A stretch of 64,000 nucleotides of DNA from Blastobasis lacticolella (GCA_905147135.1 LR990041.1:1240001-1304000); one strand, 5' to 3'. Counted from the stretch's first letter, positions 33,341 through 44,496 are shown. Translations and numbers: made by a program. The notes: generated from the sequence alone by a model not told the origin.

Positions 33341-33509
33341 CACTCTATAGTACGACAAAAAGACAACTATTTCGCATTGCACTCTCATACATGCAGTTGC
33401 ATGTATTCCGGAATTCGGATCGCGTATCTATGTCAGCGGCGATGGTGTAACGGCTGGTTGTCGAAAGGTTACGCTTATGTCTTTCAAACCTGATAATAAT
33501 CAGGCTTGG

Positions 33510-33757
33510 TCGTGTGGTGTCCGGCAGAGTGGAATAGCACCAACCTCTTGGGTGTCGTACAAGGCGACTAATGTTTCCGAGGCAAAAGATCAAGAGTCTC
33601 CGTAGTCTGGAAAATGGGCAGCAGCATTTTCCATTGTTATATAAACACTGCAATCTCCAACCCGCCTGCCAAGCGTGGAAATTATGGCAATAACCTCCCC
33701 TTTCGTGGGAGAGGCCCTAAGTTCTGCAGTGGACTGTTACGGGCTGTGATGATGAAT
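33510..33757 (+). mobile_element. Repeat family 3 copy
   Basis: CGTGTGGTGTCCGGCAGAGT, GGGTGTCGTACAAGGCGACT, CTCCAACCCGCCTGCCAAGC, CTGCAGTGGACTGTTACGGG, TGATGATGAAT tail. Non-coding; class not recognised. Confidence 0.72.
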
Positions 33758-33792
33758 AATCATGCACATTATAATTTCGCACGTGGAGTGAA

Positions 33793-34047
33793 AGAATAAA
33801 TAAATAAATATGCTTTGACAAATTCACACAGCGCCATCTAGCCCCAAAGTAAGCAAAGCCTGTGTTATGGGTGTTAGATAACTGATGAACTACATATATA
33901 CTTTTTTTAAATGCATACTTAATATACATACTACGCCAGACTCGGAACAGAAATTAAAATTCATCATTTCAATTTCTGCTTGGCCGAGAATCGATTCCGG
34001 GACATCTGCGTGGCGACCGGTATGTTTACCAACTGAATCAATCAGGT
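33793..34047 (-). mobile_element. SINE2, full length
   Basis: AATAAATAAATA tail, TTCACACAGCGCCATCTAGC, TTAAAATTCATCATTTCAAT, GGCCGAGAATCGATTCCGGG, ending CAATCAGGT. It overlaps the start of a LINE fragment that begins at about 34047. Confidence 0.78.
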
Positions 34048-34420
34048 TAAGAAGTAGTGCCTGGGATCGAGGAAGGAATGCTGAGTTGGTTTGATCATGT
34101 AGGGAGGATGAAAGAGAGGAGATTAGGTAACGAAAAATATATATGTGGTAGGAGTGAATGGAAGCGTTGGAAGGCCGAGACGTACTTAACACGATCAAAT
34201 GGAGATATCTTAAAGAAATATCAGGTCGAAAGTTCCCAAAACCGACGAACATGGATGAAAAGGTTGATGAATGTAGAAGAAGTAAGAGAGATTTGTAAGG
34301 ACCGTAGCAAATGGAAGGACGTGGTCTCTGCCTATCCCTACGGGAAAAGGCCTGACGGTGTGTATGTAATCATGCGCATGGAACATAATAATAACCTTCA
34401 CATCAACTTTTTGTAAAAAG
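34047..34420 (+). pseudogene. RTE-like RT C-terminal fragment (best preserved)
   Basis: Open frame with EEGMLSWFDHVGRMKERRLG, then [57 protein letters not shown] and PDGVY. The WFGHVxRM … RRxxMKRLMNVxEAxEVCKDRxxWxxxISAYPxGK block is the C-terminus of a lepidopteran RTE-type element. There is no upstream RT core, so it is a dead fragment. Confidence 0.78.
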
Positions 34421-34429
34421 CTCGTGTAG

Positions 34430-35170
34430 AAAGAAGAAAAAAATAGTTTATAAATTCAATTTTCAATTTATTTATTAAAGTTGATATTTTTACGAAAACA
34501 CATGGTTGTATGTACAATATGTACTGTAATCTCCGAAACTTATAGGAAGTACCACGTTTTCCAGTTACTTTTAGTAGGTACCGGAATAGTTATAGACTCT
34601 CGCGAGATACCTATTTGAATGTAATGACTCGAATTGCACGCAATAACAGAAAACGATTCTTATAAAAATAAAAATCAGTTTATTTTAGGCTAGATATATT
34701 AAAAAACCAGTCGTTCTCAGCGGATTTCTTTCTTCGGAGTTCGGATTTCTGTCAATAATCAAGTTACCCCTCTGGAACCTATTAGAGAAAGAATTTTTTA
34801 AATCGGTCCATTACAAGTTATAACCTTGAATACAAAAAAAAATTCACTTTATAATCTTAATATAGATTAAATTAACACTTGTAATTAACACTTCATATAA
34901 GGGCATGTATGTAAAAAAAAAATTTCCAAATTCCGACCCACTTTTGAACTTTAATTGCATACCAACTTTCATTTACCACCGCAATTGGCCCCAATAACTG
35001 ATATACACCTTACAATTCATAAGGAAAGGAACCCAATCAGCTATACAATACGCAGAGACTGTACTGTACCCGGTCAGCCTCGCTGCTAGCTGCATTCTTT
35101 CGCAAAGGTCGACAATCGGTGCACTATCTCCAAGAGAGTCTGGGTTGTCACTGGGCGGTTCCGCTGACTT
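34430..35170. other. AT-rich intergenic stretch, nothing recognised
   Basis: No coding frame of significance. A faint resemblance to the repeat at 29396-29570 occurs near 34750-34830. Confidence 0.45.
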
Positions 35171-35428
35171 ATCATCATCATCACAGCCCATAACAATCCA
35201 CTACAGGACTTTGGGCCTCTCCCGCAAAAGGGGAGGTTATTGCCATAATCTCCACGCTTGGCAGGCGGGTTGGAGATGGCAGTGTTGCAAACATAACAAT
35301 GAATAACGCTGCTGTCCATTTTCCAGTTTATGGAGACTAGATATTTTGCCTCTAAACCTTAGTCGCCTTGTACGACACCCACAAGTGTAAGGGGTTGGTG
35401 CTATTCTACTCTACCGGTCACCACACTG
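35171..35428 (-). mobile_element. Repeat family 3 copy
   Basis: CATCATCACAGCCCATAACA, AAAGGGGAGGTTATTGCCAT, CTTGGCAGGCGGGTTGGAGA, GTACGACACCCACAAGTGTA, ending CCGGTCACCACAC. Confidence 0.72.
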
Positions 35429-35507
35429 CTAAACTTATCATCTTAGGACTTATCATCAGTATAGCACATTTTTATTCGTGTTGTCTACTTTACAAGAATT
35501 AAAAATA

Positions 35508-35695
35508 ATCATCTTGGCGTTAATGTCCCGGTTGTGCTCTCGCTTATAAGGGCCGGAGGTCCGTATAGTTAGACAATGATCCAGGATTTGCCAGATCAGG
35601 TAACTTCAGTGGCTGACTGCCATTTGGCCTTTGAGATTGACTGAGACCTGACCAGATACGAGTCGGATACCTTAACCACTCCGCCATCAACGCTC
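35508..35695 (-). mobile_element. SINE1 with internal deletion
   Basis: The tail (CATCTTGGCGTTAATGTCCC) and the tRNA-like head (AGTCGGATACCTTAACCACT) are joined without most of the body. Confidence 0.7.
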
Positions 35696-35914
35696 CTAAA
35701 CTGTCAAATATCAAGTATTTTTTACTATTACCTATCTAATGGAGTAAATAATTCCTTTAAAAGATTTTTACTAGGACGTCAAATCAGGTTTGGCGAAATG
35801 ATTGAACTCTCTATCTGAAAAACACATTTTTTTCGGGTAGGCGCTTTCAGCTTTTTTAACAAAAAATTAAAATGAATTATATCAAGCAGTAGGACTCTGT
35901 CAAGCTTTAGGAGT

Positions 35915-36170
35915 TCGCATGGGTTACCACCACCACGTTATCTATTTCTGCCGCCAAACAACAATGCTTACATTGTTGTGTTCCGGTTTGAAGGATAAGG
36001 TAATCAGCCCAATCACAGACACAAGGCATTTAATTTTAGTCTTCACAGTGAAAACGCACCTGCGGTTCATTATTTTGATCGATGCAACCTAAATACATGA
36101 ATCGTAGATGTTATCGGCGACAGTTATCCCTTACCGTCAGGTGCGTAGTCCGCTCGTTTCTAAGAACTTG
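35915..36170 (+). mobile_element. Family 6 LINE tail, uninterrupted copy
   Basis: TATCTATTTCTGCCGCCAAA, CATTGTTGTGTTCCGGTTTG, GAACGCACCTGCGG-like region, GCAACCTAAATACATGAATC, GTAGATGTTATCGGCGACAG, TTACCGTCAGGTGCG. It shows the order that is split at 41660-43130. Confidence 0.62.
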
Positions 36171-36481
36171 TACCAAGCCATTCTGTATCTAATGCTCTTC
36201 GCCGCAGCGAATTAGTATCTATAGGTAAAAACAAAACGAATACTTACAATTACAGACCTTTAAAATACCTAATGTGAAATATTTTGCATATACCTATAAC
36301 TATATATGAGAAATCCAGACAAGGAAGTGACATTTCTTGGAGACAATGACCGAGACTTTATTTTAAAGTACTCAATAATATATTTTGTCATAGAATAGTG
36401 TGTAAGGTAGAGGGTTCACTTGTAATATTTGTTCAATATTTCAATAAACAATTTGATCTTGCGTAAAAGTCGCGGTAGTGC

Positions 36482-36690
36482 TTTCGCGCGAACGACTGCC
36501 ATCTGACCTCCGTGACTCTGTTAGTAGGGGAATTTGACCAGATTGGATCATGGTTTTGTCACGATATTTTTCCTCACCGTAAGAGCATCGGTTAGTATTC
36601 AACTAATGTACATAACTCAGAAAAGAGTTATTGGTATATGGCAGCATCGAGGTACGAGTCGGACCCTTAACCATTTGGCCACCGATGCTC
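36482..36690 (-). mobile_element. SINE1, diverged
   Basis: CGACTGCCATCTGACCTCCG, GATTGGATCATGGTTTTGTC, AGCATCGGTTAGTATTCAAC, and head TTGGCCACCGATGCTC. The tail is degraded. Confidence 0.72.
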
Positions 36691-36799
36691 CGATTCTGTT
36701 TTGTTATAGAATAGTGTGTATGGCAGAGGGTAGTCTACAAATTTGTTTTAAATATTTCAATAAACACTTTGTTATTATACCATACCATCACCAATATAT

Positions 36800-36945
36800 A
36801 TGTAAGAGTATGACTCTTGTCGATGGAGCAATCGCCACTCTTCTCTCCTGTCTGCCAACCCGTTCATTTCTTTATAATCCCCGGCGCTCACTTTTTCCTT
36901 CACTTCCTTCTAATGTTCAAATCTTGGCCTTCCAATAATATATAT
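36800..36945 (-). pseudogene. Endonuclease-RT 3' fragment (same as 10415-10545)
   Basis: AGAGTATGACTCTTGTCGAT, CACTCTTCTCTCCTGTCTGC, CCCGGCGCTCACTTTTTCC match 10420-10520. Only the sequence after the GRGRPR block is present. Confidence 0.6.
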
Positions 36946-37084
36946 AATAAAACAGTAAAAAAGTGTGTATGTACATTGAATATGATTACAAAAAAAAATT
37001 AAATGCTTTAAAAAAATTGGAAAAGAAAAATAATTATCAAAATTTTTGTCTTCTACTCTTCGGACTATTTGAATTAATCTTTTT

Positions 37085-37400
37085 TTGGTGTGTATAATTG
37101 ATTTGGGAACTGGAACACTTGATGTAGAACTATAATAAAGCAATAAGAAATATGGAAATGGCGCCTAATGTGTTTTGATGAGGTTTTAACAGTTTGGTAG
37201 TTTGAGGCCCAACATAAAATCTAGGCCATGTTTCGTCTAATTCGGATAGACAGAACTAGAGATACAGCTTGACCTCTCCATAGTACTAGCTTTTATACAT
37301 TGGTGAGGTCATTTAAAATGGTCATTGAGAAAAAGATAAACTGCCCTCAAAAGTATTTTCATGCGGACGAAGTCGCGGGCAAAAGCTATTAGTTAATAAA
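37085..37400 (+). mobile_element. Interspersed repeat, Helitron- or LINE-tail-like
   Basis: Long match to 11990-12285; ends ATGCGGACGAAGTCGCGGGC AAAAGCTATTAG. Confidence 0.52.
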
Positions 37401-37929
37401 TGTAAGCCTTAGTAACTATTTATAGAAGTGTTCATTAGTGTGACATACTCGTACAGCCTTTTTTCGTAGGAGTAGAAAACCCAATTGCTATGTACGGTAT
37501 AAATCTTTCGGTTCTTCAACGATGATTGTTAAAGAAGCGATCGAAGAGAGGATAAAAAAATATATTTTTAATTTACTGAACGGTCGGTTCAGGTCAGGTA
37601 CTCTTAACTACACCTTTATATGATATACAGGTACTTTATTTAATAATAATTCAATAAATTATCTAACCAACTGACTATTATGGGTGTGGATGGGTTTCTA
37701 GCCGCTTCTTTTGTTACGGATAGGTCATTAGGTCTCACTGAAAACCAGCGCCCTGGTCTCCGCCAGGGCATGAATCCGCCTTTTACACACCACACCATAT
37801 ACACATGCAACGGCTCTGTTCTTCAATTTTCTTGTATTCATATATGTTTGTCTAGTTGTTGTTTCCTCATTTGATGTTGTTTGTTATTAATTTTGTTTGC
37901 GCATTTTTATGTCACTTATTCTTAATACT

Positions 37930-38095
37930 TTTTATTTTTATTTTTTGTTTTACGGCTCTGGAGTCGAGCCACTGACCTCAAAAAATACCTATTTGGAGGT
38001 CGGTGATTCAACCCCTTTGAGCCATTTGTTATGTGTTTGTGGTGTTATTGTGTGTAAATAAATGTTTCTATTCTATTATATTCTATTAGGGAAGC
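37930..38095 (+). mobile_element. LINE-type 3' tail with strong hairpin and TTCTATTCTA end
   Basis: GGCTCTGGAGTCGAGCCACT, then GACCTC … GGAGGTCGGTG form a nested stem-loop (about 37952-38028). AAATAAATGTTTCTATTCTA simple-repeat tail follows. Such 3' hairpins are typical of RT recognition sites. Confidence 0.5.
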
Positions 38096-38954
38096 GATGG
38101 TAATTAGTTTCCCTTCTCTTCCCACACTTCAGCTAGTTGGTTGTACATATACTTCTCGGTCTTCCCTGATTTCCCTTCCCCTTTTTGCTCTGTTTAGAGG
38201 TTCTACTCAAATAAAAAATCAATACATATAGTCCGCACGCGAGCTCCAAGAAATGAAGAGCCGACTAGGGACTGCACTCTATTAAAAATAAGCACTGCAA
38301 CGAGCTGAAAAAAATAAACTGAACCCTCTATCACACGCACTACTCTATGCACAGGCGTGGTCCACATTACGCTTGTGACCGTACAGACCACCGTCGCGTG
38401 CGCACGATCCGTGGCCTTATCATTGTCTATTACCCGATAATACCTGTCTTATTAACGCGCTACATTCCTTTTCGGTACTGGCAAAACCAGTGATACTCGT
38501 ACACAGATTTTATTACTTTGTAATGCCTGCCGGGATGCCCAAATTTTGATGCCGTCTTGGATAAGTTCGATTCCCATTCGAGGACAGATTTCATTACGGT
38601 TTTTATTTGTTAAGTACAGATTTTATTAAGATTTTATTTTATGATAGCCATGGTGTTCATGTGGATATGTTATGGGCAACGTGATTATTAAGACATTATT
38701 TATTCTATAATACCCGGGCACTATGAATAATGCCCAATATGACAAGAAAATGTGATAAAAACTATTGAAATAAATAAATTGACCGGCCGATATGAATAAC
38801 ATATGCCCGTCACTTATTGGGCACAGAGTTATTGGGATTGAAAATTTGTCAAAATCCCACAGTAGTACGAACTCGCCGCCATTGGGATAGGAAATAACTT
38901 TGACGTACTTTTACTGTATTTTTACGAATTCAGATCAAATGCAGTCAGACTCCT

Positions 38955-39270
38955 CCTCCTCCTTGCGTCATTTATCTTCAACGATGAGGGTTTTGGTCTT
39001 TTCGAATAACTTATTCATGGAATATCTTGCGCCAACTCACTCTATATATCTTCGGCAGCATGAATAGCATATCGTAGCACGAGGTTTTTAGAGCGGATTT
39101 GGTCTGACCAGCGTAGTGAGCTTCCGCCTGTAGGTTTCTTCCCACTCATCTTGCCCGTTATCAGCAGCTTCTCTAAATTGCCACCTCTTTCTCTGGCAAT
39201 GTGGCCGAAAAACTCGAAACTCCTCGAACTTGAGATCGGCTAGATTCGTAGGTTGGCAGCCAGACTAAGC
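38955..39270 (-). pseudogene. Probable RTE-like RT fragment
   Basis: Plus strand shows TGGCAATGTGGCCGAAAAAC, CACTCATCTTGCCCGTTATC, CTTCGGCAGCATGAATAGCA. Read in reverse this gives frame-broken pieces with Trp and Arg residues like FGHIARE and YRVSWRKIFHK. Assignment is weak. Confidence 0.4.
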
Positions 39271-39279
39271 TTGTCATGC

Positions 39280-39370
39280 ATTTTGTTGCATGAATCGTAG
39301 ATGTTATGGGCAACAATTAGTGGATCTAATGGGCTGTCTGCCTGCTTGTCACTGCGTAACATTAAAAAAT
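39280..39370 (+). mobile_element. Family 6 LINE tail end
   Basis: GTTGCATGAATCGTAGATGT, TATGGGCAACAATTAGTGGA, GGGCTGTCTGCCTGCTTGTC, ATTAAAAA. Confidence 0.55.
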
Positions 39371-40054
39371 CTAAATAATCCAGTAAAAAAACGATTATGT
39401 AAATTTGTAAGAAATGCCAACACTTATTTATAGGTAATGTATGTGGTGTACATGTGAAGTAAAATGGCCGTAATTTAATGCTGGCCTTGCGACGCGACGG
39501 CTCGCACTTGACATTTTGACAGGTGGAATGGTGTTATGTTGAAGTGAACCAAGCATTTAAAATTAAGGTGTACCTGTATCAATACTTTTCTTACAGCGGT
39601 CGTCACAATACACAATAAAATATATAGTTTTGCTAGTATTACTACTAGTTTTAGCTAACGAGAATATTCGTGATAGTCTTGACGAGAAGCTTCGTAAGCT
39701 ACCAAAATCCGTCGGTATCAGGAATTAGATGAGAGGCGCGGAACATCACACCGATTTGAGTTGAAAGCATAACGTGCATCGACGCGCGCATTAGAAATTT
39801 ATACAATTATGAGGTGACAGCAGAATGAAAACTGCGTTACCACTGCTTGATATAATCTGCGTCATAGTTATTCGAGCGAAAGTCAAGGGCTTATACCGCT
39901 TGAATGCTAAAATCCACGCAAAATGGAGGAGAAAAAATTTAAGAATCAAGTCTGCTAGAATAATGATAGTAAGCAACGATATGCGATGATAATAAATAGA
40001 CCTGATGTAGACGTGCTTTAGTGTAGCGTCAAGCGTAGACCCATTACTTTTCTG

Positions 40055-40136
40055 TGTAACCCACACTGTGCTGTGCGGCACAGCTCCGGCACCGCATCGC
40101 AATGAATTCACGGTGCACGCACCGCACAGTGTGGCA
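40055..40136. repeat. Inverted repeat CACACTGTGCTGTGCGG
   Basis: CACACTGTGCTGTGCGGCAC is inverted by GCACCGCACAGTGTGGC about 45 bases downstream. Probably a small DNA-element end; no transposase frame. Confidence 0.45.
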
Positions 40137-40389
40137 TGCCATACAATTTTATAAGCAGGATACCGCAGCGGCGTTCCTCACCGCGGTGGGTTGAGTCCAC
40201 AGAACACATTATGCAGTCACTTTTGGATAAAAATCAATCCCACACTGGTACTGCAAAATATGTTGAAGAGCTCTGGTACTGATCCTCCGTCTATGTCAAA
40301 AACTTGTTTTAACGTCTGGCTTCCTGCATGACAGCTACGAATGTAAGGGGTTAGTGCTGTTGCCAGACCACGCCATCCCTATTATACAT

Positions 40390-40625
40390 CCTAAGTGGTT
40401 CCGTTGATTAACATGCCGGTCGCCACGCAGAGGTCCCGGGTTCGATTCCTAGCCGAGCAGAAATTGAAATTATGCATTTTAATTTCTGTTACAGGTCTGG
40501 GTGTAGTATATATTTAAAAAAAGTATATAAGTAGTTTATTAGTTATCTAACACCCATAAGCTTTGCTTACTTTGGAGATAGATGGCGCTGTGTGATTTTG
40601 TCCAAGCTTATTTATTTATTAATAT
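40390..40625 (+). mobile_element. SINE2, full length
   Basis: CCTAAGTGGTTCCGTTGATT, GGTCCCGGGTTCGATTCC B box, GAGCAGAAATTGAAATTATG, GATAGATGGCGCTGTGTGAT, TTTATTTATTAATATTAATA tail. Confidence 0.82.
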
Positions 40626-41380
40626 TAATATTTATCCTGCAAATTGATTTTGAATGGTTCCATTCCGCATACCGCCGGTTATAAGGCCGCCCACACACAG
40701 TCCGGATGCGGTTCCGCCCACTCCGTTTCCGGTCTAAGTGTCCCTGCACCCTACTCACGAAAACTAGTTGCCCTTAAATTGTGTTAATATAACTTTTGCC
40801 GGCCTCATCAGCCTATAATCGTAATTATTCGACCCTTGGGTATGCTCAACGGGCTCTAGTCGAGGCTCTATTGGATCGCTCCCATACAGGATCTTTAAAA
40901 ATTTTATAGAGCTATGGGCTTCACCACATTTATTCCTTAAGAAATTCTAAGCATTTATAGCGCGGGCCCCAAGAAAAAAAATGCTTCTGCCAGGACAAAG
41001 GACCCCTCCAGCCACCATATTTGAAAAAAGTCTATACGTTCCCAGTTGGCTACTACAGCAAGTTTGGTATCGGTACCAGAGTGTTGTTTATTTGCATGGC
41101 GATGGATGGATGTGCAAGGAATGCCTGAAGTACTGCGAGAGGATTAATCAATGAGAATATTTTATCATAGAAACCTATAGCTTTCAGTGAATTGGTCAAT
41201 ACTGTATTACTGTAAAGTTGTTTTTAATCAATAAAAAAATCGTCCCACTGATGATGAGCAAAATGTGACGTAGATAAGCGGTGGTCATTTTACGGTCACG
41301 TCTCTGTAAGTGATCTTTAGGTAATGACAATTTAAACGTAAACTGAACTATAATGTTTTAACTATTGCGGTTATTATCAC

Positions 41381-41516
41381 ACATTTTAAGGGTATGTTCC
41401 GGGTTTCCTACCGCGTATCTTTGTTGACGAGTAGCCCGATATTTAAGTGTCGAAATATCGGGCTACTCGTCAACAAAGGTACTCGGTAGGAAACCCGGAG
41501 CATACCCTTAAAATGT
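41381..41516. repeat. Near-perfect 136-bp palindrome
   Basis: ACATTTTAAGGGTATGTTCC … ACGAGTAGCCCGATATTTAA is mirrored by TCGAAATATCGGGCTACTCG … CATACCCTTAAAATGT, with only a few mismatches and a spacer under 5 bases. The right arm is related to the element at 47049-47180, so this is a head-to-head foldback of that family. Confidence 0.85.
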
Positions 41517-41837
41517 ATAAACTATACCGTAAATATATCCATCGTTATCGTTGTCTTTAGCGGACAATTATTCAAGTTAATATACTTTGATTACTTAGGG
41601 CGGCTTGCACCGAATCTTGAACACATTTCAGTTGATACTTAAATGCGTTTAAGAAGCCTGAGGAGTGCCTGGGTGAGTACCAGTATCTATTTCTGCCGAA
41701 AAGCAATAATGCTTGCATTGTTGTGTTCCGGTTTGAAGGATATGGTAGCCAGCGAAATTACAGGCATGAGGCATTTCATCTTGGTCCTCACAGTGACAAT
41801 GCACCTGAGGTTTTGCATTTTTGCTAACCACAAATTT

Positions 41838-43030
41838 GTGGAATGAGCTCCCAGCCACAGTGTTTCCTTTGGACTATGACATGGGATCGTTCAAGAGGTA
41901 TATTAGAGGTCTCTTTAGAGGCGGGCAACGCATTGGTAACTCCCCTGGTGTTGCTGATGTCCATTTTTTTTTTTTTTTTTTTTTTTATGTTACTTAGCAG
42001 ACAAACAGGCAAGCGGGCCACCTGATGGAAAGTGGTCACCGCCGCCTATGGACATCGGCAACACCAGGGGAGTCACCAATGCGTTGCCCGCCTCTAAAGA
42101 TACCTCTAATATACCTCTTGAACGATCCCATGTCATAGTCCAAAGGAAACACTGTGGCTGGGAGCTCATTCCACATCCGAATCGTACGAGCGAGAAACGT
42201 TCTTTCGAACCTTCGCGTGGTGACCAACAGAGGGTCTACGTAGTGGGGATGAGTACCCAGCCCACGGTGGGTGGTGCGATGGCGGAATTGTGCTGTGGGC
42301 ACCAGATCGAAAAGTTCCTCGGAACACTCCCCATTGTACAGCCGATAGAACACACACAGGGAGCCAAAGTCCCTTCGGTAAGCCAGTGGTTCTAACTTGC
42401 TTGTTTGTATGGGATCGTCGACAATTCGTACGGCGCGTCTCTGTACGGAGTCCAAAGGATTAAGCAGGTCGGCAGTTTCGCCGGCCCAAAGATGGGAACA
42501 ATACTCCATATGAGGCCGCACCTGTGCCTTGTACAGCAGCAGGCGCTGCCCTGGGGTGAAGTATCGCCTGGACCGGTTAAGCGCGCCAAGCTTTTTCGAA
42601 GCCAGTTTGGCCTTACCTTCTAGGTGACTCCGGAAGCGCACGTTATCCGATATGTCGACACCAAGAATCCCGATACTTTTTGAGATGGAAAGGGGTGTCC
42701 CTTGGAACTTCGGCACATTGACAAAGGGATCCTTTTTGGCGGAAAATGCGCAGACCTGTGTCTTTGAAGGGTTGAATTCCACTAGGTTCAGTCTGCCCCA
42801 GTGAGCAACTTGCTCCAAGGAGTGTTCAATCTCTGACACAAGTCTTATTCGGCTTTCCGACACCACGGAACGAGGGATATTCGCACGGCCAGTATAACAA
42901 GCATCTCCAGTACTGTCATCTGCATAGCAATGAATACTGGGAATATTCCCTAGTCCATAGGCGGCGGTGACCACTTTCCATCAGGTGGCCCGCTTGCCTG
43001 TTTGTCTGCTAAGTAACATAACAAAAAAAA
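41838..43030 (+). mobile_element. CR1-type 3' end (middle insertion), itself interrupted
   Basis: GTGGAATGAGCTCCCAGCCA … GGTGTTGCTGATGTCCAT (to 41964) continues at 42959 as AGGCGGCGGTGACCACTTTC … GTCTGCTAAGTAACATAAC and an A-tail. The join restores the normal order of the family. Confidence 0.75.
41965..42952 (-). pseudogene. CR1-type (Zenon-like) reverse transcriptase C-terminal half, 5'-truncated LINE
   Basis: A single uninterrupted frame of about 300 codons on the minus strand. It starts inside the RT catalytic motif (IHCYADDSTGDA, motif C), then LNLVEFNPSKTQVCAFSAKK, LGVDISDNVRFRSHLEGKAK, YKAQVRPHMEYCSHLWAG (thumb) and RRAVRIVDDP, and ends [10 protein letters not shown] 3' UTR with GGTGGCCCGCTTGCCTGTTT and a poly-A (poly-T at 41965-41986) follow. 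The RT fingers, palm start and endonuclease are missing, so it cannot move itself. The intact frame indicates a recent insertion. The CR1/Zenon clade is from memory; jockey is the alternative. Confidence 0.85.
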
Positions 43031-43339
43031 CCGCAACCTAAATGTAAGAATAGTAGATGTTATGGGCGACAGTTACCACTTACCATCAGGTGGGCTGCCT
43101 GCTCGCTTGTCACTGAGTAGCATAAAAAAAACTAAAAACTTCATTACGAAAATAGATTTTAAGAATTTGGTGCAAGCCGGGTTTACTCTATAATTATTTT
43201 ATTTAAGTGTCTACCTGTATAGTTAAAACTAGTGCCTACCTACACAACACCTTCGATTGAAATTACATTAAAAATAATAATTGCCAGTATGTTACCAACA
43301 GGTACCAGGTGGTACGAATAATAATTTAAAAGAGTGTTT

Positions 43340-43480
43340 CTCTGATCATTATAGTCTAGACGCCTTCAAGGCTAGAGTGAATAGGCTGTTCCTAGACAGG
43401 CATGCTCCATCATTGGCCGCATCGTCACTTACCACCAGGTGAGGTCAAATTGAGTCCTGGCTAGTAAAATAAAAAAAAAT
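43340..43480 (+). mobile_element. Family 4 (jockey-like) LINE tail
   Basis: GACGCCTTCAAGGCTAGAGT, GGCTGTTCCTAGACAGGCAT, CATCGTCACTTACCACCAGG, AAAAAAAAATAAAAAAAACT tail. Confidence 0.7.
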
Positions 43481-43547
43481 AAAAAAAACTTTGCCAGCAC
43501 TTCGATACCTTGTTCTAGTATAGCGTGGGATGTTATTTTTCCAACAT

Positions 43548-43682
43548 TCAAGCGGCTGAATGTGTAACCGTGTTCCAATTAGGGTTCCCCTGTTAACAAG
43601 GTCACGGAGGTCAGATGGCAGTCGCTCCTCTGTAATTACCTGTTCTACCAAATCCTCCATCATGGGTCAAAGGCATTAATAA
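43548..43682 (+). mobile_element. SINE1 3' half
   Basis: TTCAAGCGGCTGAATGTGTA, GGTCACGGAGGTCAGATGGC, TGTAATTACCTGTTCTACCA; tail degraded to AAAGGCATTAAT. Confidence 0.68.
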
Positions 43683-43710
43683 AATATATGAGCGTAAATT
43701 ATTTTAATTT

Positions 43711-43966
43711 GCCGTGTGGTGTCCGGCAGAGTAGAATAGCACCAACCCCTTACACTCGTGGGTGTCGTACATGCCGACTAATGTTTTCGAGGCAAAAGAT
43801 CAACAGTCTCCGTAATCTTGAAAATGGGCAGCAGCATTTTCCATTGTTATATTTAAACACTGCGATCTCCAACCCGCCTGCCAAGCGTGGAGATTATGGC
43901 AATAACATCCCCTTTAATGGGAGAGGCTCTAAATCCTGCAGTGGACTGGTACGGGCTGTGATGATT
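43711..43966 (+). mobile_element. Repeat family 3 copy
   Basis: GCCGTGTGGTGTCCGGCAGA, CACTCGTGGGTGTCGTACAT, CCTGCCAAGCGTGGAGATTA, CTGCAGTGGACTGGTACGGG. Confidence 0.72.
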
Positions 43967-44344
43967 ATGAAATTATTTTATGAATGTATAACCCATATTT
44001 GAATTTGTATTTTCGTTCAGACCAAGTTTTGCACAGACAACCTTATATTGTTGGATGGATAGGAGACAAAATACCATTCATTTCACATATAACTCGATTA
44101 AATAACAGATGAGGGTAGATTACCTCCGTGGCAACCCCATAGTTGGACCAGGGTGAGAGTATGTAACTCCTATTTATTTTCTTATAGAGTCATATTCTCT
44201 CGTATAAAGCACAATTTTTCTAAAAAACAGATGCGGAAAGATATTACTATGACCGGATCTCCTACTATTCCTGTCATAGTGTTTCCTTTGGTATATTATA
44301 CGATGAGTATATCTCATTGATCTTGCACTACTATAAGATATCGT

Positions 44345-44480
44345 GATAACTAACCTCTTCCTAAAGGTTGTCTGGAAGAGATTGCTTAAAAGGGTAACGC
44401 CACCTTTGCTCATATTAACTGTTTGATTTATTTTTCTGTTATGTGTTTTTAACTTTTGTGTGTGCGATAAAAAGTTTTTA
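44345..44480 (+). mobile_element. Jockey/SINE-type tail (relative of 16885-17010)
   Basis: CCTCTTCCTAAAGGTTGTCT, GGAAGAGATTGCTTAAAAGG; ends in TTTACTTACTTTTACTTAC simple sequence. Confidence 0.45.
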
Positions 44481-44496
44481 CTTACTTTTACTTACT

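Larger units (their letters stand above)
41660..43130 (+). mobile_element. Family 6 LINE tail, split by a nested CR1 pair
   Basis: Left piece 41660 to about 41825 (TCTATTTCTGCCGAAAAGCA, GTTGTGTTCCGGTTTGAAGG, GAGGTTTTGCATTTTTGC) and right piece about 43031-43130 (GCAACCTAAATGTAAGAATA, AGATGTTATGGGCGACAGTT, CTGCCTGCTCGCTTGTCACT). They are adjacent in the uninterrupted copy at 35915-36170. Confidence 0.68.

Noticed and set aside
34047..34420. Cellular protein gene
   Set aside because: The MKRLMNVEE … AYPYGK block is the C-terminus of an RTE-type element, and broken copies occur at 21125 and 58085.
39791..40111. 106-codon minus-strand frame with hydrophobic stretches
   Set aside because: It overlaps an inverted-repeat element end and shows no homology I recognise.
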